Made by a program: the position numbers and the translations under genes
NCBI GenBank assembly: GCA_028686425.1
Contig: JAQUBZ010000015.1
Coordinates: forward strand, 1-58,250
Length of the DNA: 58,250 bases
Source of the DNA: Bacteroidales bacterium
GTDB lineage: Bacteria > Bacteroidota > Bacteroidia > Bacteroidales > UBA932
Reading direction: 5' to 3'
Shown here: in pieces, positions 24,153 through 32,139 of the stretch
How the letters are laid out: every line of letters begins with the position of its first letter
Numbering within the stretch: position 1 is the stretch's first letter
The notes under the pieces: generated by a model
Seen by the model: only the letters and a program-made list of their open reading frames with translations
Told to the model about the DNA's origin: nothing
The model's database searches: none

Positions 24153-24752
24153 TTAAGCTTGAGGTGCAGCTGTGGTAGCAGCGGCAGCCGAATCGTCAAC
24201 AACTACTGCGCGAGTCATTCTGACAGCACATATAATGGTACTCTTAGGAGATACAATCTGAATGCCCTCATAATTAAGATCGCCTGCAGCTATTTGTTTA
24301 CCGAGTTGAAGGGTAGTAATATCAACTACCAATTCGTCAGGTAAATTCTCGATAAGTCCTGAAACGCGAAGTTTGCGGGCGCTGACCAATAATTTACCAC
24401 CTTGTTTGACCCCTTCAGAGTTACCTGTAATTTTGATAGGAACATTAATAACGACAGGTTTGGTCTCGGATACAGCAAGAAAGTCAACATGACTTGCCTC
24501 ATCTGTGACAGGATGATACTGAACATCGTGAAGAACTGCCAAATGGCCGGTACCTTCAATATTCAAATTGATAATATGAGAATACGGTGTGTCGGTGATG
24601 GTCTTAAGCTCTTTTGCATCTATTGAAAAAGAGATGTTTTCAACACCTTGTCCATATAATACGCATGGTACTCTCTGTGATCTGCGAACACTGTTGACGT
24701 CAGCTTTTCTACCGGTAGTTCTCAACTTACCTTCAATTGTAATTTGTTTCAT
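24153..24752 (-). CDS. rplY: Large ribosomal subunit protein bL25 (Ctc type)
   Basis: 199 residues. The N-terminal L25 domain (KLRTTGRKADVNSVRRSQRVPCVLYGQG) binds 5S rRNA; the C-terminal beta domain (PVVINVPIKITGNSEGVKQGGKLLVSARKLRVSGLIENLP) is that of the longer Ctc-type proteins found in most bacteria outside the enterics. The end is an alanine-rich tail (AAAATTAAPQA). The rplY-pth pair shares the promoter at 24834-24864 and a leader of about 80 nt with a stable hairpin. The second residue block and overall length agree with Bacteroidetes bL25. Confidence 0.95.
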   Translation of the reverse strand: MKQITIEGKLRTTGRKADVNSVRRSQRVPCVLYGQGVENISFSIDAKELKTITDTPYSHIINLNIEGTGHLAVLHDVQYHPVTDEASHVDFLAVSETKPVVINVPIKITGNSEGVKQGGKLLVSARKLRVSGLIENLPDELVVDITTLQLGKQIAAGDLNYEGIQIVSPKSTIICAVRMTRAVVVDDSAAAATTAAPQA

Positions 24753-24780
24753 TATAATAAGATTAAAAATGTGTTACTCA

Positions 24781-24797
24781 GTCCGGACTTTCCAGAC
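24781..24797 (-). promoter_or_regulatory. Stable hairpin in the rplY leader
   Basis: On the minus strand GTCTGGA and TCCGGAC form a 7-bp stem (one G-T pair) around a 3-nt loop, inside the 5' leader, about 29 nt before the rplY start. A second small hairpin (AAAAAG/CTTTTT) lies closer to the mRNA start. It is not a terminator because no T-run follows directly. Confidence 0.45.
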
Positions 24798-24833
24798 CCC
24801 ATTGCACCAAAAAGTTACCTTTTTAGCAGGGCG

Positions 24834-24864
24834 CAAAGATAATAGTTTTTTTTATGGCAAGCAA
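24834..24864 (-). promoter_or_regulatory. Bacteroidetes-type promoter for rplY-pth
   Basis: The minus strand reads TATCTTTG at 24841-24834 with TTG at 24864-24862, spacing 20 bp, a good match to TTG/TAnnTTTG. Confidence 0.6.
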
Positions 24865-24879
24865 TTTGTTAAAATAATT

Positions 24880-24909
24880 TTGGTGTTTATTATTTTATAT
24901 TTAAATTTG
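24880..24909 (+). promoter_or_regulatory. Bacteroidetes-type promoter for rubrerythrin
   Basis: TTG at 24880-24882 and TAAATTTG at 24902-24909, spacing 19 bp. The ATG follows 34 bp after the -7 element. Confidence 0.6.
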
Positions 24910-24943
24910 TATCAGATAATAATTATTCTAAACGATTAAATTT

Positions 24944-25504
24944 ATGCAAAAGAAATGGATTTGTACCGTGTGCGGCTACGTTCATGAAGGTCCGGAACCT
25001 CCTGAGAAATGCCCGATTTGTAAAGCTCCGGCTTCAAAATTTAAAGAAGTGGTAGAGACACCTGCAGGCCTCTCATGGGCCGATGAACATAGAATTGGAG
25101 TAGCGAAAGGCTGCGATGAAGAAATTTGGACGGGATTACAGGCTCATTTTTCAGGAGAGTGCACCGAAGTGGGCATGTATATGGCAATGAGCAGGCAGGC
25201 CGATCGTGAAGGTTACCCTGAAATTGGGGAGGCTTTCAAAAGGATAGCAATGGAAGAGGCAGAACATGCAGCCAAATTTGCCGAACTTATCGGTGAAGTT
25301 GTATGGGATACCAAGACCAATTTGAAAAAGAGAATGGAGGCCGAGTCTGGAGCTTGTGCCGATAAGAAAAGGATTGCCACAAAAGCCAAAAAGATGGATT
25401 ATGATGCAATTCATGACACAGTTCACGAAATGTGCAAGGACGAAGCGAGACATGGACAGGTATTTGAAGGTCTGTATCGCAGATTCTTTGAGGAAAAGAA
25501 GTAA
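24944..25504 (+). CDS. Rubrerythrin with N-terminal rubredoxin domain (reverse type)
   Basis: 186 residues. Residues 1-36 form a rubredoxin-like iron site with C7, C10, C23 and C26 ([21 protein letters not shown]). The rest is a ferritin-like four-helix domain with diiron ligands in [27 protein letters not shown] and [15 protein letters not shown]. In classical rubrerythrin the rubredoxin part is at the C terminus; this order is the reverse form. Family members reduce hydrogen peroxide to water in anaerobes using NADH-derived electrons, so this gene points to an anaerobe meeting occasional oxygen stress. It stands alone with its own promoter. Confidence 0.93.
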   Translation: MQKKWICTVCGYVHEGPEPPEKCPICKAPASKFKEVVETPAGLSWADEHRIGVAKGCDEEIWTGLQAHFSGECTEVGMYMAMSRQADREGYPEIGEAFKRIAMEEAEHAAKFAELIGEVVWDTKTNLKKRMEAESGACADKKRIATKAKKMDYDAIHDTVHEMCKDEARHGQVFEGLYRRFFEEKK

Positions 25505-25510
25505 TAATAG

Positions 25511-26722
25511 CTATTTAACCATTTCCGTTGCGATATTCCAACGGAGTGTTTTGTAGAAATTATTCAGATAGACGTATTCGGGGTTGGGTATGTAAGTACT
25601 CAGTCCCGAATATTTTTTAATGGTGATATTTAGAAATCGTTCGGTGGCGGCTTTATATATGACTGCTCTGCTCAAAGCTTCAGTGAAAGATGCGTATTCA
25701 TCTGCTGAGGCTATTCTTGAGATATAGTCGTCGAAATCGTAAAACCAGTGTTTGTTGAATCTGAAATATCCCTGTATGTCGGATGGGTTCACTTTTTCCA
25801 TTTTGGCTCTGTTATTGCCGAATATGGATTTGCAGATGGAAGAGAGGTAGTCAAGTTCCGACGTTCTGACGATAGACACAGTGGCTGACTGATAAGTACC
25901 TGTCTGACTCTGATAATAGTCAAAATAGTCTTTACAAATCCGAATAAGTCCCGCCTCTCTGTCTTTGGCGTTGAATACGATGTCCATCATTGTGTCGTAT
26001 GGAAAGCTTTGTGCAAGAATCTCTGTAGGGGAGAAAAGTACATAATCGCATTTGTCCTTAAATTCGTATGCCACTTCAATTCCACCCATCAGACAACAGT
26101 CAAAAAGGATAAATTCATAACGCTGCTGAAGAGCTTCCGAGAGCATTGATATTTCAATCTCCTTTCCACTGTCTTCTCCAAATGATTTACCGTGAATCGA
26201 TTTGACAATATCCGCATACGGGTCGATTACAGTGCTTCTCGGAGAAAGATTCCAATCATTGTATTCCTGAGGATTGGAATAATATCCTTCCGGTAACCAT
26301 CCTGTGGAATGGGACCACAATATCAGACCATGCTGCTTTGACGGATATGCTGTCTCGACATCGTTGATTACCTGTGTAAAAAAAGATATATCCGCCGAAT
26401 TGGAAGATATGTCGTATGTATGGATAATCTCTTCGGTGCATTCTCCCTTGGTGCTCCGGTAGTATCTGCTTAATTTTGGGGCGGAGTTGACGGTATGATA
26501 AAGTACCATAAGGACTTCGCTTTTGGAATTGTATGCCGGCAGGTACCCTTTGGCTAAATCTTCAATACAATTTTCCGCATAACTTGCAAGGCTGTTATTT
26601 GCAGCTATATACAAAAGAACCGACCTTCTCTCTTCTTCTCTCTCGATACAATTGCATGACACTGCAAACTGACTTGCAATGAGAGCCAGAAGGGCTATAA
26701 TTATAACTCCGTACCTCTTCAT
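25511..26722 (-). CDS. Clostripain-family (C11) cysteine peptidase, lipoprotein
   Basis: 403 residues. The signal peptide ends in a lipobox-like FAVSC (Cys23). The C11 core starts at RRSVLLYIAANNSLASYAE and shows the catalytic His in GLILWSHSTGW (H138) and the catalytic Cys in FILFDCCLMGGIEVAYE (C210, with an extra Cys at 209). VLFSPTEILAQSFPYD is the next family block. Relatives such as PmC11 and fragipain cut after Arg or Lys and are often auto-activated. Lipid anchoring suggests action at the periplasm or the cell surface. It ends 6 bp from the rubrerythrin stop, on the opposite strand. Confidence 0.92.
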   Translation of the reverse strand: MKRYGVIIIALLALIASQFAVSCNCIEREEERRSVLLYIAANNSLASYAENCIEDLAKGYLPAYNSKSEVLMVLYHTVNSAPKLSRYYRSTKGECTEEIIHTYDISSNSADISFFTQVINDVETAYPSKQHGLILWSHSTGWLPEGYYSNPQEYNDWNLSPRSTVIDPYADIVKSIHGKSFGEDSGKEIEISMLSEALQQRYEFILFDCCLMGGIEVAYEFKDKCDYVLFSPTEILAQSFPYDTMMDIVFNAKDREAGLIRICKDYFDYYQSQTGTYQSATVSIVRTSELDYLSSICKSIFGNNRAKMEKVNPSDIQGYFRFNKHWFYDFDDYISRIASADEYASFTEALSRAVIYKAATERFLNITIKKYSGLSTYIPNPEYVYLNNFYKTLRWNIATEMVK

Positions 26723-26751
26723 AATGAGGCAAAGGTAATAAAAAGAGATAA

Positions 26752-27123
26752 TTAATTTTTAAAAATAAAATAAACTGCCAGAATAATGAAGATGAAAGCT
26801 ATGATATGATTGTACTTTATCGTCTCAGTCTTGAAAAACACGGTGGAAAATACGATAAATACAACCAGCGTGATAACCTCTTGAATTACTTTTAATTGCA
26901 TTAATGTGAACGGCCCTCCGTTCCCTTTAAATCCGATTCTGTTGGCAGGAACTTGTGCGCAATATTCAAAAAATGCTATCATCCAGCTTACTACGATAAT
27001 TCCCATCAATCCCCATTTGGAAAGAAATTTGTCTGTGCCGAATTTAAGATGTCCGTACCATGCAATAGTCATGAAGCTATTGGAAACAAGGAGAAGAAGT
27101 ATGGTTGTCAAACCTTTGCCCAT
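26752..27123 (-). CDS. DUF486 / DMT-like small membrane protein
   Basis: 123 residues with four membrane helices. NSFMTIAWYGHLKF near the N terminus and WMIAFFEYCAQVPANRIGFKGNGGPFTLMQLKVIQEVITLVVF in the middle are the DUF486 signature. The family is distantly related to small multidrug/drug-metabolite transporters, but its substrate is unknown. The gene ends 29 bp from the start region of the C11 peptidase and could be on the same transcript. The -7 element at 27155-27162 serves this strand. Confidence 0.88.
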   Translation of the reverse strand: MGKGLTTILLLLVSNSFMTIAWYGHLKFGTDKFLSKWGLMGIIVVSWMIAFFEYCAQVPANRIGFKGNGGPFTLMQLKVIQEVITLVVFIVFSTVFFKTETIKYNHIIAFIFIILAVYFIFKN

Positions 27124-27154
27124 AATACAACTATAATTAAATTAATTTGAGGCG

Positions 27155-27162
27155 CAAAAGTA
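27155..27162 (-). promoter_or_regulatory. -7 promoter element for the DUF486 gene
   Basis: The minus strand reads TACTTTTG, matching TAnnTTTG, 32 bp before the ATG at 27123. Confidence 0.4.
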
Positions 27163-27180
27163 TAAAAAATAAAATATTAG

Positions 27181-27188
27181 TATATTTG
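27181..27188 (+). promoter_or_regulatory. -7 promoter element for the YtxH gene
   Basis: TATATTTG matches TAnnTTTG and lies 28 bp before the ATG at 27217. Confidence 0.45.
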
Positions 27189-27216
27189 TGAATTAATAAT
27201 TTTAAAAAATACAATT

Positions 27217-27480
27217 ATGAAACCAGTATCGTTTTTATCATTTATGGCAGGTGCGCTCATCGGAGCTGCAGCTGCTGCTGTTTATCTGGCTTCCGACAAA
27301 GGTGAAGCTGCAAGGGAAAAAATAAAAGATACAATGGATGAAAGTGCTGCCGCAGCCAAAAAAGGTTACAAGGAAGCAAAAAGGAAAGTAAAACGTTATG
27401 CCGATGACCTTGAAGACAAAATCAAAGACGAGAAGGAAAATGTCAGACGCAAAGCAAAGGCTGCAAAGGAAGCCATATAA
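27217..27480 (+). CDS. YtxH-domain protein
   Basis: 87 residues. One N-terminal membrane helix (FLSFMAGALIGAAAAAVYLAS) is followed by a long, highly charged Lys/Glu/Ala helix (GEAAREKIKDTMDESAAAAKK and onward). This is the YtxH family, found in Firmicutes general stress operons and widely in Bacteroidetes; its function is unknown, probably a membrane-tethered helical rod. The following holin-like gene starts 6 bp after the stop. The pair is common in Bacteroidetes and may form an envelope stress or shape unit. Confidence 0.88.
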   Translation: MKPVSFLSFMAGALIGAAAAAVYLASDKGEAAREKIKDTMDESAAAAKKGYKEAKRKVKRYADDLEDKIKDEKENVRRKAKAAKEAI

Positions 27481-27486
27481 CGAGTG

Positions 27487-27858
27487 ATGGACATCAAGGA
27501 ATTGACGCAGCCCATCGAGGATATAGGTGATTCTGCGAAGGAATATGTCAATCTGAAAATCACTGAAGCCAAACTGAAAGCCACCAAGCACGCAGCAAGC
27601 TCGCTGAATATTATATTTGCATGGTTGGTAGTCATTTTAGCATCATCTCTTGCCTTGCTTTTTTTAGCTTGTTCTCTGGCGATATGGATAGGTCAGCTGC
27701 TCGGTTCTCAAATTTTCGGGTTTCTTATTGTGGGTGGAGCGCTTCTTATTGCGACCGTAATACTGTTTTTATGCAGAAAACGGCTTTTTGTCAATGGCAT
27801 GGTAAGGACATTTGTCAGAATACTTTTTGAAAACGAAGACAATGAAGACGATTTATAG
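27487..27858 (+). CDS. Holin-superfamily (DUF1469-like) membrane protein
   Basis: 123 residues from ATG at 27487 (GTG at 27484 is possible but adds one residue). A cytoplasmic amphipathic helix (AKEYVNLKITEAKLKATKHAASSL) precedes two membrane helices (IIFAWLVVILASSLALLFLACSLAIWIG and IFGFLIVGGALLIATVILFLC). The pattern matches the putative holin superfamily III / DUF1469 proteins that sit next to YtxH in many bacteria. No lysin, phage or toxin gene is nearby, so I do not read it as a phage holin. The next gene starts 170 bp later. Confidence 0.82.
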   Translation: MDIKELTQPIEDIGDSAKEYVNLKITEAKLKATKHAASSLNIIFAWLVVILASSLALLFLACSLAIWIGQLLGSQIFGFLIVGGALLIATVILFLCRKRLFVNGMVRTFVRILFENEDNEDDL

Positions 27859-28027
27859 CAACAGTCAGATAAAAAGCATGAAACAGCTTGATTATCAGAT
27901 TAAAAAAGTGTGCAGTGCTTCCAAGAGAAGTGAGATTACACTTATGAAAGATATTAAGTATGCCGGATATTTTTATAATCCGAGCAGGTTAATGAGTTCA
28001 GCAGGACTTTACGTAAAAAATTTTATT

Positions 28028-30025
28028 ATGCGCTTTTTAAAAATTATGTTAATCGTGTCAGGATTAGGAATTTCCTTGTCTTCTTGTTCTGAAAAAGAAA
28101 ATTCGGAATTTATTTATTCGGTTGATGAATTCGCCGATATTGAGGTACTTCGTTATCAAATCCCTGGATGGGATGCACTATCTCTCAATCAGAAGGAATA
28201 TATTTATCATTTGAGCGAAGCAGCCAAAGCAGGGAGAGACATTATTTGGGATCAGAATTTCAAATACAATCTCCGCATTCGAAAAGTGCTCGAAACTATT
28301 GTGGAAAAATACAAAGGAGATAAAAACTCTCAGGAATGGGCAGATTTCCTTGTATATGCCAAAAGAGTATTTTTCAGTAACGGCATTCATCACCACTATG
28401 CAGAGGATAAGATTATTCCGGTATGCTCGCAAGACTATTTTGCATCTTTGATGGATGCAGTGGGTGTCTCGAACGAAAAAACGGAGTTGCTCCCTATAAT
28501 ATTCGATCCGACTTTGTACCCTCAGAGAAAATATCAGGGAAGTGACAAAGATCTGCTTCTTGCTTCAGCCGTCAATTTTTATGAAGGAGTAAGCAAGGAG
28601 GAAGCTGTTGCTTTCTATGACAAAATGGAAAAGCCGGAAGATGATTCTCCCGTTTCGTATGGCCTGAATAGCCGCCTTGTCAAGGACAACGGCGTTATTG
28701 TCGAAAAAGTCTATAAGGTGGGAGGTCTTTATGGGGCTGCTCTTGAAGAGATTGTCAAACATCTTGAAGCTGCCAAGAAAGTGGCTGAAAATGATGTACA
28801 GAAGCAATATATTTCCGAATTGATAGAGTATTACACTACAGGCGACCTTGAAATGTGGGATAAATACAACATTACGTGGGTCAATGACACGAAGTCGGAT
28901 GTCGATTTTGTGAACGGCTTTGTAGAGGATTACAATGACCCTCTTGGAAGAAAAGCCACCTATGAAGGTGTTGTAAACTTCAAGGATATGGAGGCTTCAA
29001 GTCGCACCGACATAATAAGTTCCAATGCTCAATGGTTTGAAGACAATTCTCCTATAGATTCACGTTTCAAGAAATCGGAAGTCAGAGGAGTGTCTGCAAA
29101 AGTTATCAATGTGGCCTGCATTGCCGGTGACAGCTACCCTGCTACAGCTATCGGAATTAATCTTCCCAATTCATCATGGATTAGAAAGGAATATGGCTCC
29201 AAATCTGTTACAATTGCCAATATCACAGATGCTTACGACAAAGCTTCAGAGCAGAGGCCAAAGAGCATGCTGAGTGAATTTGCATGGGATGATGCTGAAA
29301 TTCAGCTGATTAAACAATATGGCAGCATTACAGGCAATCTTCATACCGATTTGCATGAATGTCTCGGACACGGCTCGGGACAATTGCTTCCGGGGGTATC
29401 GCCTAATGCGCTCAAAGAATACAGTTCTCCGCTCGAGGAGGCTCGCGCCGACTTGTTTGCATTGTATTATCTTGCCGATCCAAAACTGATTGAATTGGGA
29501 ATCCTTGACAATCCCGATGCTTACAAGGCCGAGTACATCAACTATATAAGAAACGGTCTTTTTACACAGTTTACAAGAGTAGAGCTTGGTAAAACCAACA
29601 CACAGGCTCACATGCAGTGTCGTAAACTCATTGCCCAATGGTGCTATGAGCAGGGTATTGCAGATAATGTGATTGAGAAGAAAGTACGCGATGGTAAGAC
29701 ATACTTTGTCATCAATGATTTTGCAAAATTGAGAAATTTGTTCAGCCGACTGCTCAGTGAAATACAGCGTGTTAAATCAGAAGGTGATTTTAATGCCGGT
29801 AAAGAGTTGATTCTGAAATATGCCGTAAACATCGATCCTGATCTTCACAAAGAGGTGAAAGAGAGATATGCTTCATTGGATTTGAAACCTTACCGCGGAT
29901 TTGTAAATCCGGACATTATCCCTATCATGCAGGGAGGTAACGTCATCGATTATGAAGTAGTCTATGTCGATGATTTCCTGAAACAACAGATTGATTACGG
30001 AAAGAAGTATTCTACCTTGAATTAA
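28028..30025 (+). CDS. Dipeptidyl peptidase III (M49), lipoprotein
   Basis: 665 residues from ATG at 28028. I chose this start because it opens directly with a lipoprotein signal (MRFLKIMLIVSGLGISLSSC, Cys20). The frame is open upstream to 27812, but that extension would bury the signal peptide. The M49 zinc motif HECLGH is at 443-448 and the third ligand in SPLEEARADLF (E470/E471). The long helical N-terminal part (FADIEVLRYQIPGWDALSLNQKEYIYHLSEAAKAGRD) is typical of Bacteroidetes members. DPP III removes dipeptides from the N terminus of oligopeptides. A strong terminator follows at 30074, within the convergent neighbour gene. Confidence 0.93.
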   Translation: MRFLKIMLIVSGLGISLSSCSEKENSEFIYSVDEFADIEVLRYQIPGWDALSLNQKEYIYHLSEAAKAGRDIIWDQNFKYNLRIRKVLETIVEKYKGDKNSQEWADFLVYAKRVFFSNGIHHHYAEDKIIPVCSQDYFASLMDAVGVSNEKTELLPIIFDPTLYPQRKYQGSDKDLLLASAVNFYEGVSKEEAVAFYDKMEKPEDDSPVSYGLNSRLVKDNGVIVEKVYKVGGLYGAALEEIVKHLEAAKKVAENDVQKQYISELIEYYTTGDLEMWDKYNITWVNDTKSDVDFVNGFVEDYNDPLGRKATYEGVVNFKDMEASSRTDIISSNAQWFEDNSPIDSRFKKSEVRGVSAKVINVACIAGDSYPATAIGINLPNSSWIRKEYGSKSVTIANITDAYDKASEQRPKSMLSEFAWDDAEIQLIKQYGSITGNLHTDLHECLGHGSGQLLPGVSPNALKEYSSPLEEARADLFALYYLADPKLIELGILDNPDAYKAEYINYIRNGLFTQFTRVELGKTNTQAHMQCRKLIAQWCYEQGIADNVIEKKVRDGKTYFVINDFAKLRNLFSRLLSEIQRVKSEGDFNAGKELILKYAVNIDPDLHKEVKERYASLDLKPYRGFVNPDIIPIMQGGNVIDYEVVYVDDFLKQQIDYGKKYSTLN

Positions 30026-30031
30026 CTATTG

Positions 30032-31114
30032 TCAGCCGACAAAAGAGGCGGCTACACTGAATACACTGTTAAAAGCTCCCGACAATAGCTCGGGAGCTAT
30101 TTTTTTATTGGCAGGGAATGGATTCTGATGGGTATATTCAAAAGGAAAATCCATTTCACTTATAACCGATTTGCTTGTGTCCGTACCGAATGCTTCAATC
30201 GCCCCTTCCGTAGGGATTACAATATCTTTTTTCAAGGTTATCGCTTTTATCCTGTTTTTGGCTTTTGCAAAAAAAGACTCTCTCTTCTCCTTGTCTGTCG
30301 ATGTCAGAACCATCGACTTGAAGGCAGCTTCTATGTAGTCATTTTTAAAGGAGAAACCTCCGGTATAGAAATTGTAAATTTTTTCGTATGCCTCCTTATC
30401 CATTATCTCTTTTGATATGCCGTTCATCTTTTCAAAAATGGAACCTCCACAAAAGAAGAAAAATTTGGACCTGTCGAATAAGTTGTCCGGATTGGAAAGC
30501 ATCAGCACTTGTGAAAGAAGAGCCCCGATGGAATACGCAAAAATATTGAGTTGGGCATTCTCTGCAAATAGAGGATGTGCTCCGCTTTCAATCTCCTTAA
30601 ACAACTGAACCACGTTAAATAGTGATTCTCTTCCTGAAATATAAAACCTTAAAGGACTTGATGAAAGTCTTGAACTCAGCGCCACATTAAAAAAACTTGA
30701 ACTTGTAAGTCCGGATATTTCATTTTTTCTCTGATTAACCCATGGCATGATGCTGCGCGGGTTATACCATGATGATGGTGTTCTGTTCATGTGAAACGCT
30801 ATCGGGAACAAAATTACGGGACGGTTTGTCTCTTTGCACAGATACTCAGCCCATGGGAGATATTTGTCCCATGTCCTTTCATTTAATCCGTGTAGCAGCA
30901 ATATTCCGTTATCGGCGTGTTCTTTTCCTGCAGGAACGAATACCTTATATTGAAAATCTCTGTTTTCTTCAATGTTGTTGTCTGTATCGGAGCAAAATCC
31001 CGAAGCCGCCACTTTGCTCTGAAAATTTACCACTTCACTCTCTTCATCTTTTTGTGAAAAGGTGCAGGTCACAATTGAGTAAGAAGAATTATCCATCATT
31101 TGTTTTTTCTGCAA
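30032..31114 (-). CDS. DUF6051-like alpha/beta-hydrolase-fold protein
   Basis: 360 residues (ATG at 31099 or 31096 is also possible). The middle has the marks of an alpha/beta hydrolase: NGILLLHGLNERTWDKYLPWAEYL (oxyanion region) and LNIFAYSIGALLSQVLML, where AYSIGA is a nucleophile-elbow-like motif G/A-x-S-x-G. PVILFPIAFHMNRTPSSWYNPR is a segment I recognise from the Bacteroidetes DUF6051 family. No signal peptide is seen, so it is probably cytoplasmic; the substrate is unknown. Its last 20 codons contain the hairpin terminator of the convergent DPP III gene (30074-30107), so one stretch of DNA serves as both coding sequence and terminator. Confidence 0.75.
   Translation of the reverse strand: MQKKQMMDNSSYSIVTCTFSQKDEESEVVNFQSKVAASGFCSDTDNNIEENRDFQYKVFVPAGKEHADNGILLLHGLNERTWDKYLPWAEYLCKETNRPVILFPIAFHMNRTPSSWYNPRSIMPWVNQRKNEISGLTSSSFFNVALSSRLSSSPLRFYISGRESLFNVVQLFKEIESGAHPLFAENAQLNIFAYSIGALLSQVLMLSNPDNLFDRSKFFFFCGGSIFEKMNGISKEIMDKEAYEKIYNFYTGGFSFKNDYIEAAFKSMVLTSTDKEKRESFFAKAKNRIKAITLKKDIVIPTEGAIEAFGTDTSKSVISEMDFPFEYTHQNPFPANKKIAPELLSGAFNSVFSVAASFVG
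30074..30107 (+). terminator. Strong Rho-independent terminator of the DPP III gene, inside the neighbour's coding sequence
   Basis: AGCTCCCGA (30074-30082) pairs with TCGGGAGCT (30090-30098), a 9-bp GC-rich stem with a 7-nt loop, followed by ATTTTTTTATT. On the other strand it encodes part of the DUF6051-like C terminus and is followed by only four T. Confidence 0.9.
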
Positions 31115-31230
31115 AACAACTCCCTAAAGTCGCTTTTTCCAAAATAATGGGTTTTTTGCCAGTCCAATGGGATAAAAATCGGTTTTCGGGGACGAAAAAT
31201 CAAAATACGGGGTAAAAGATTTTGAGACTA

Positions 31231-31263
31231 TTTGCTTTTATTGGGGATTTACTTGTAATTTTG
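31231..31263 (+). promoter_or_regulatory. Bacteroidetes-type promoter for the LytTR gene
   Basis: TTTG at 31231-31234 and TAATTTTG at 31256-31263, 21 bp apart. It places the mRNA start near 31270 and so rules out translation from the upstream in-frame codon at 31222. Confidence 0.6.
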
Positions 31264-31290
31264 CAATCGATAAAAACAAGCAAAAACATT

Positions 31291-32139
31291 ATGGAATACT
31301 TGCATAAGCCCATACCTTCTTATATCTATAAGAAATCGAACATAATCAGTCTGGTGATTTTCACAGCTGCATTTGCCCTTATTTTTATCAATATCTACAA
31401 GCCGTTCAGGTCTGCAGATTGGTATGATGTCTCGGAGATAATGTTTTTTGTATATTCCAGTCTGCTGATTTTAGTCGGAATGTTGGTTGTGGTGGTAAGC
31501 AGGGTCATAATGTATAAATACGGGAAGAAGCACTCTATATCGTACATGGCTTTCGGTATATGGATTGTCATAGAAATTGCGGCAATGTCCATCAGTTATA
31601 CGGTACTGTCTCTCGCAGTTGAACAAACCGAACCTATCACCACGGTTTTCAAAAATTCGCTAAAAAATACTTCATTGGTATTGCTGCTTCCATACGCAAT
31701 ATCGCTGCTCTATTTTTCAATGCAGGAAAAGTCCAATCAGCTGAAACTGATTAAGGAGTTGCAAAAAAGTTCGGACCGGCAGGGGCCCAATATACTTTCG
31801 TTTTATGACGAAAAGGGGGAATTGAGACTTTCAATCAAGAAAGAGAGTCTTCTGTATCTCGAATCTGCCGATAATTATGTATGTGTCTGGTACATCAATA
31901 AGGGTAAGATTGCCAAATTTCTCCTGAGAAATACACTCAAAGTCATGGAAGGATTTTTCGAGGGTACAAATATATTGAGATGTCACCGCTCCTTTATGGT
32001 CAACTTTGACAAAGTCAATATAATACGTCGCGAGAAGGATGGAATATTTATAGATTTCGGGATAGAGGATGTTGCAGATATTCCGGTGTCGAAATCATAC
32101 AGCGAGAAAGTCACCAAATCGTTTATGATTTTTCCATGA
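31291..32139 (+). CDS. Membrane-anchored LytTR-family DNA-binding regulator
   Basis: 282 residues from ATG at 31291. Four membrane helices fill residues about 18-170 (SLVIFTAAFALIFINIYKP, IMFFVYSSLLILVGMLVVVVS, MAFGIWIVIEIAAMSISYTVL, LVLLLPYAISLLYFSM). A short linker leads to a C-terminal LytTR domain: LSIKKESLLYLESADNYVCVWYINKGK, FLLRNTLKVMEGFFEGTNILRCHRSFMVNFDKVNII and DIPVSKSYSEKV, all hallmark segments. Such proteins join an integral membrane sensor directly to the DNA-binding domain without a histidine kinase. No kinase or response regulator gene is adjacent, and targets are unknown. The 3' end overlaps the convergent DoxX-like gene by 17 bp. Confidence 0.9.
   Translation: MEYLHKPIPSYIYKKSNIISLVIFTAAFALIFINIYKPFRSADWYDVSEIMFFVYSSLLILVGMLVVVVSRVIMYKYGKKHSISYMAFGIWIVIEIAAMSISYTVLSLAVEQTEPITTVFKNSLKNTSLVLLLPYAISLLYFSMQEKSNQLKLIKELQKSSDRQGPNILSFYDEKGELRLSIKKESLLYLESADNYVCVWYINKGKIAKFLLRNTLKVMEGFFEGTNILRCHRSFMVNFDKVNIIRREKDGIFIDFGIEDVADIPVSKSYSEKVTKSFMIFP

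Noticed and set aside
24781-24812. RNase P RNA, suggested by GGAAAGTCCGG on the minus strand
   Set aside because: The space between the promoter and rplY is under 100 nt, far too short for RNase P RNA, and no other conserved regions are seen.
27487-27858. Phage holin, hinting at a prophage
   Set aside because: No lysin, capsid, integrase or attachment repeats are near. The family is usually paired with YtxH as a cellular membrane protein, as here.
30074-30098. The hairpin as a terminator for the DUF6051-like gene
   Set aside because: It lies before the stop codon of that gene, and on that strand only four T follow the stem; the plus strand has seven T in a row, which fits the DPP III transcript.
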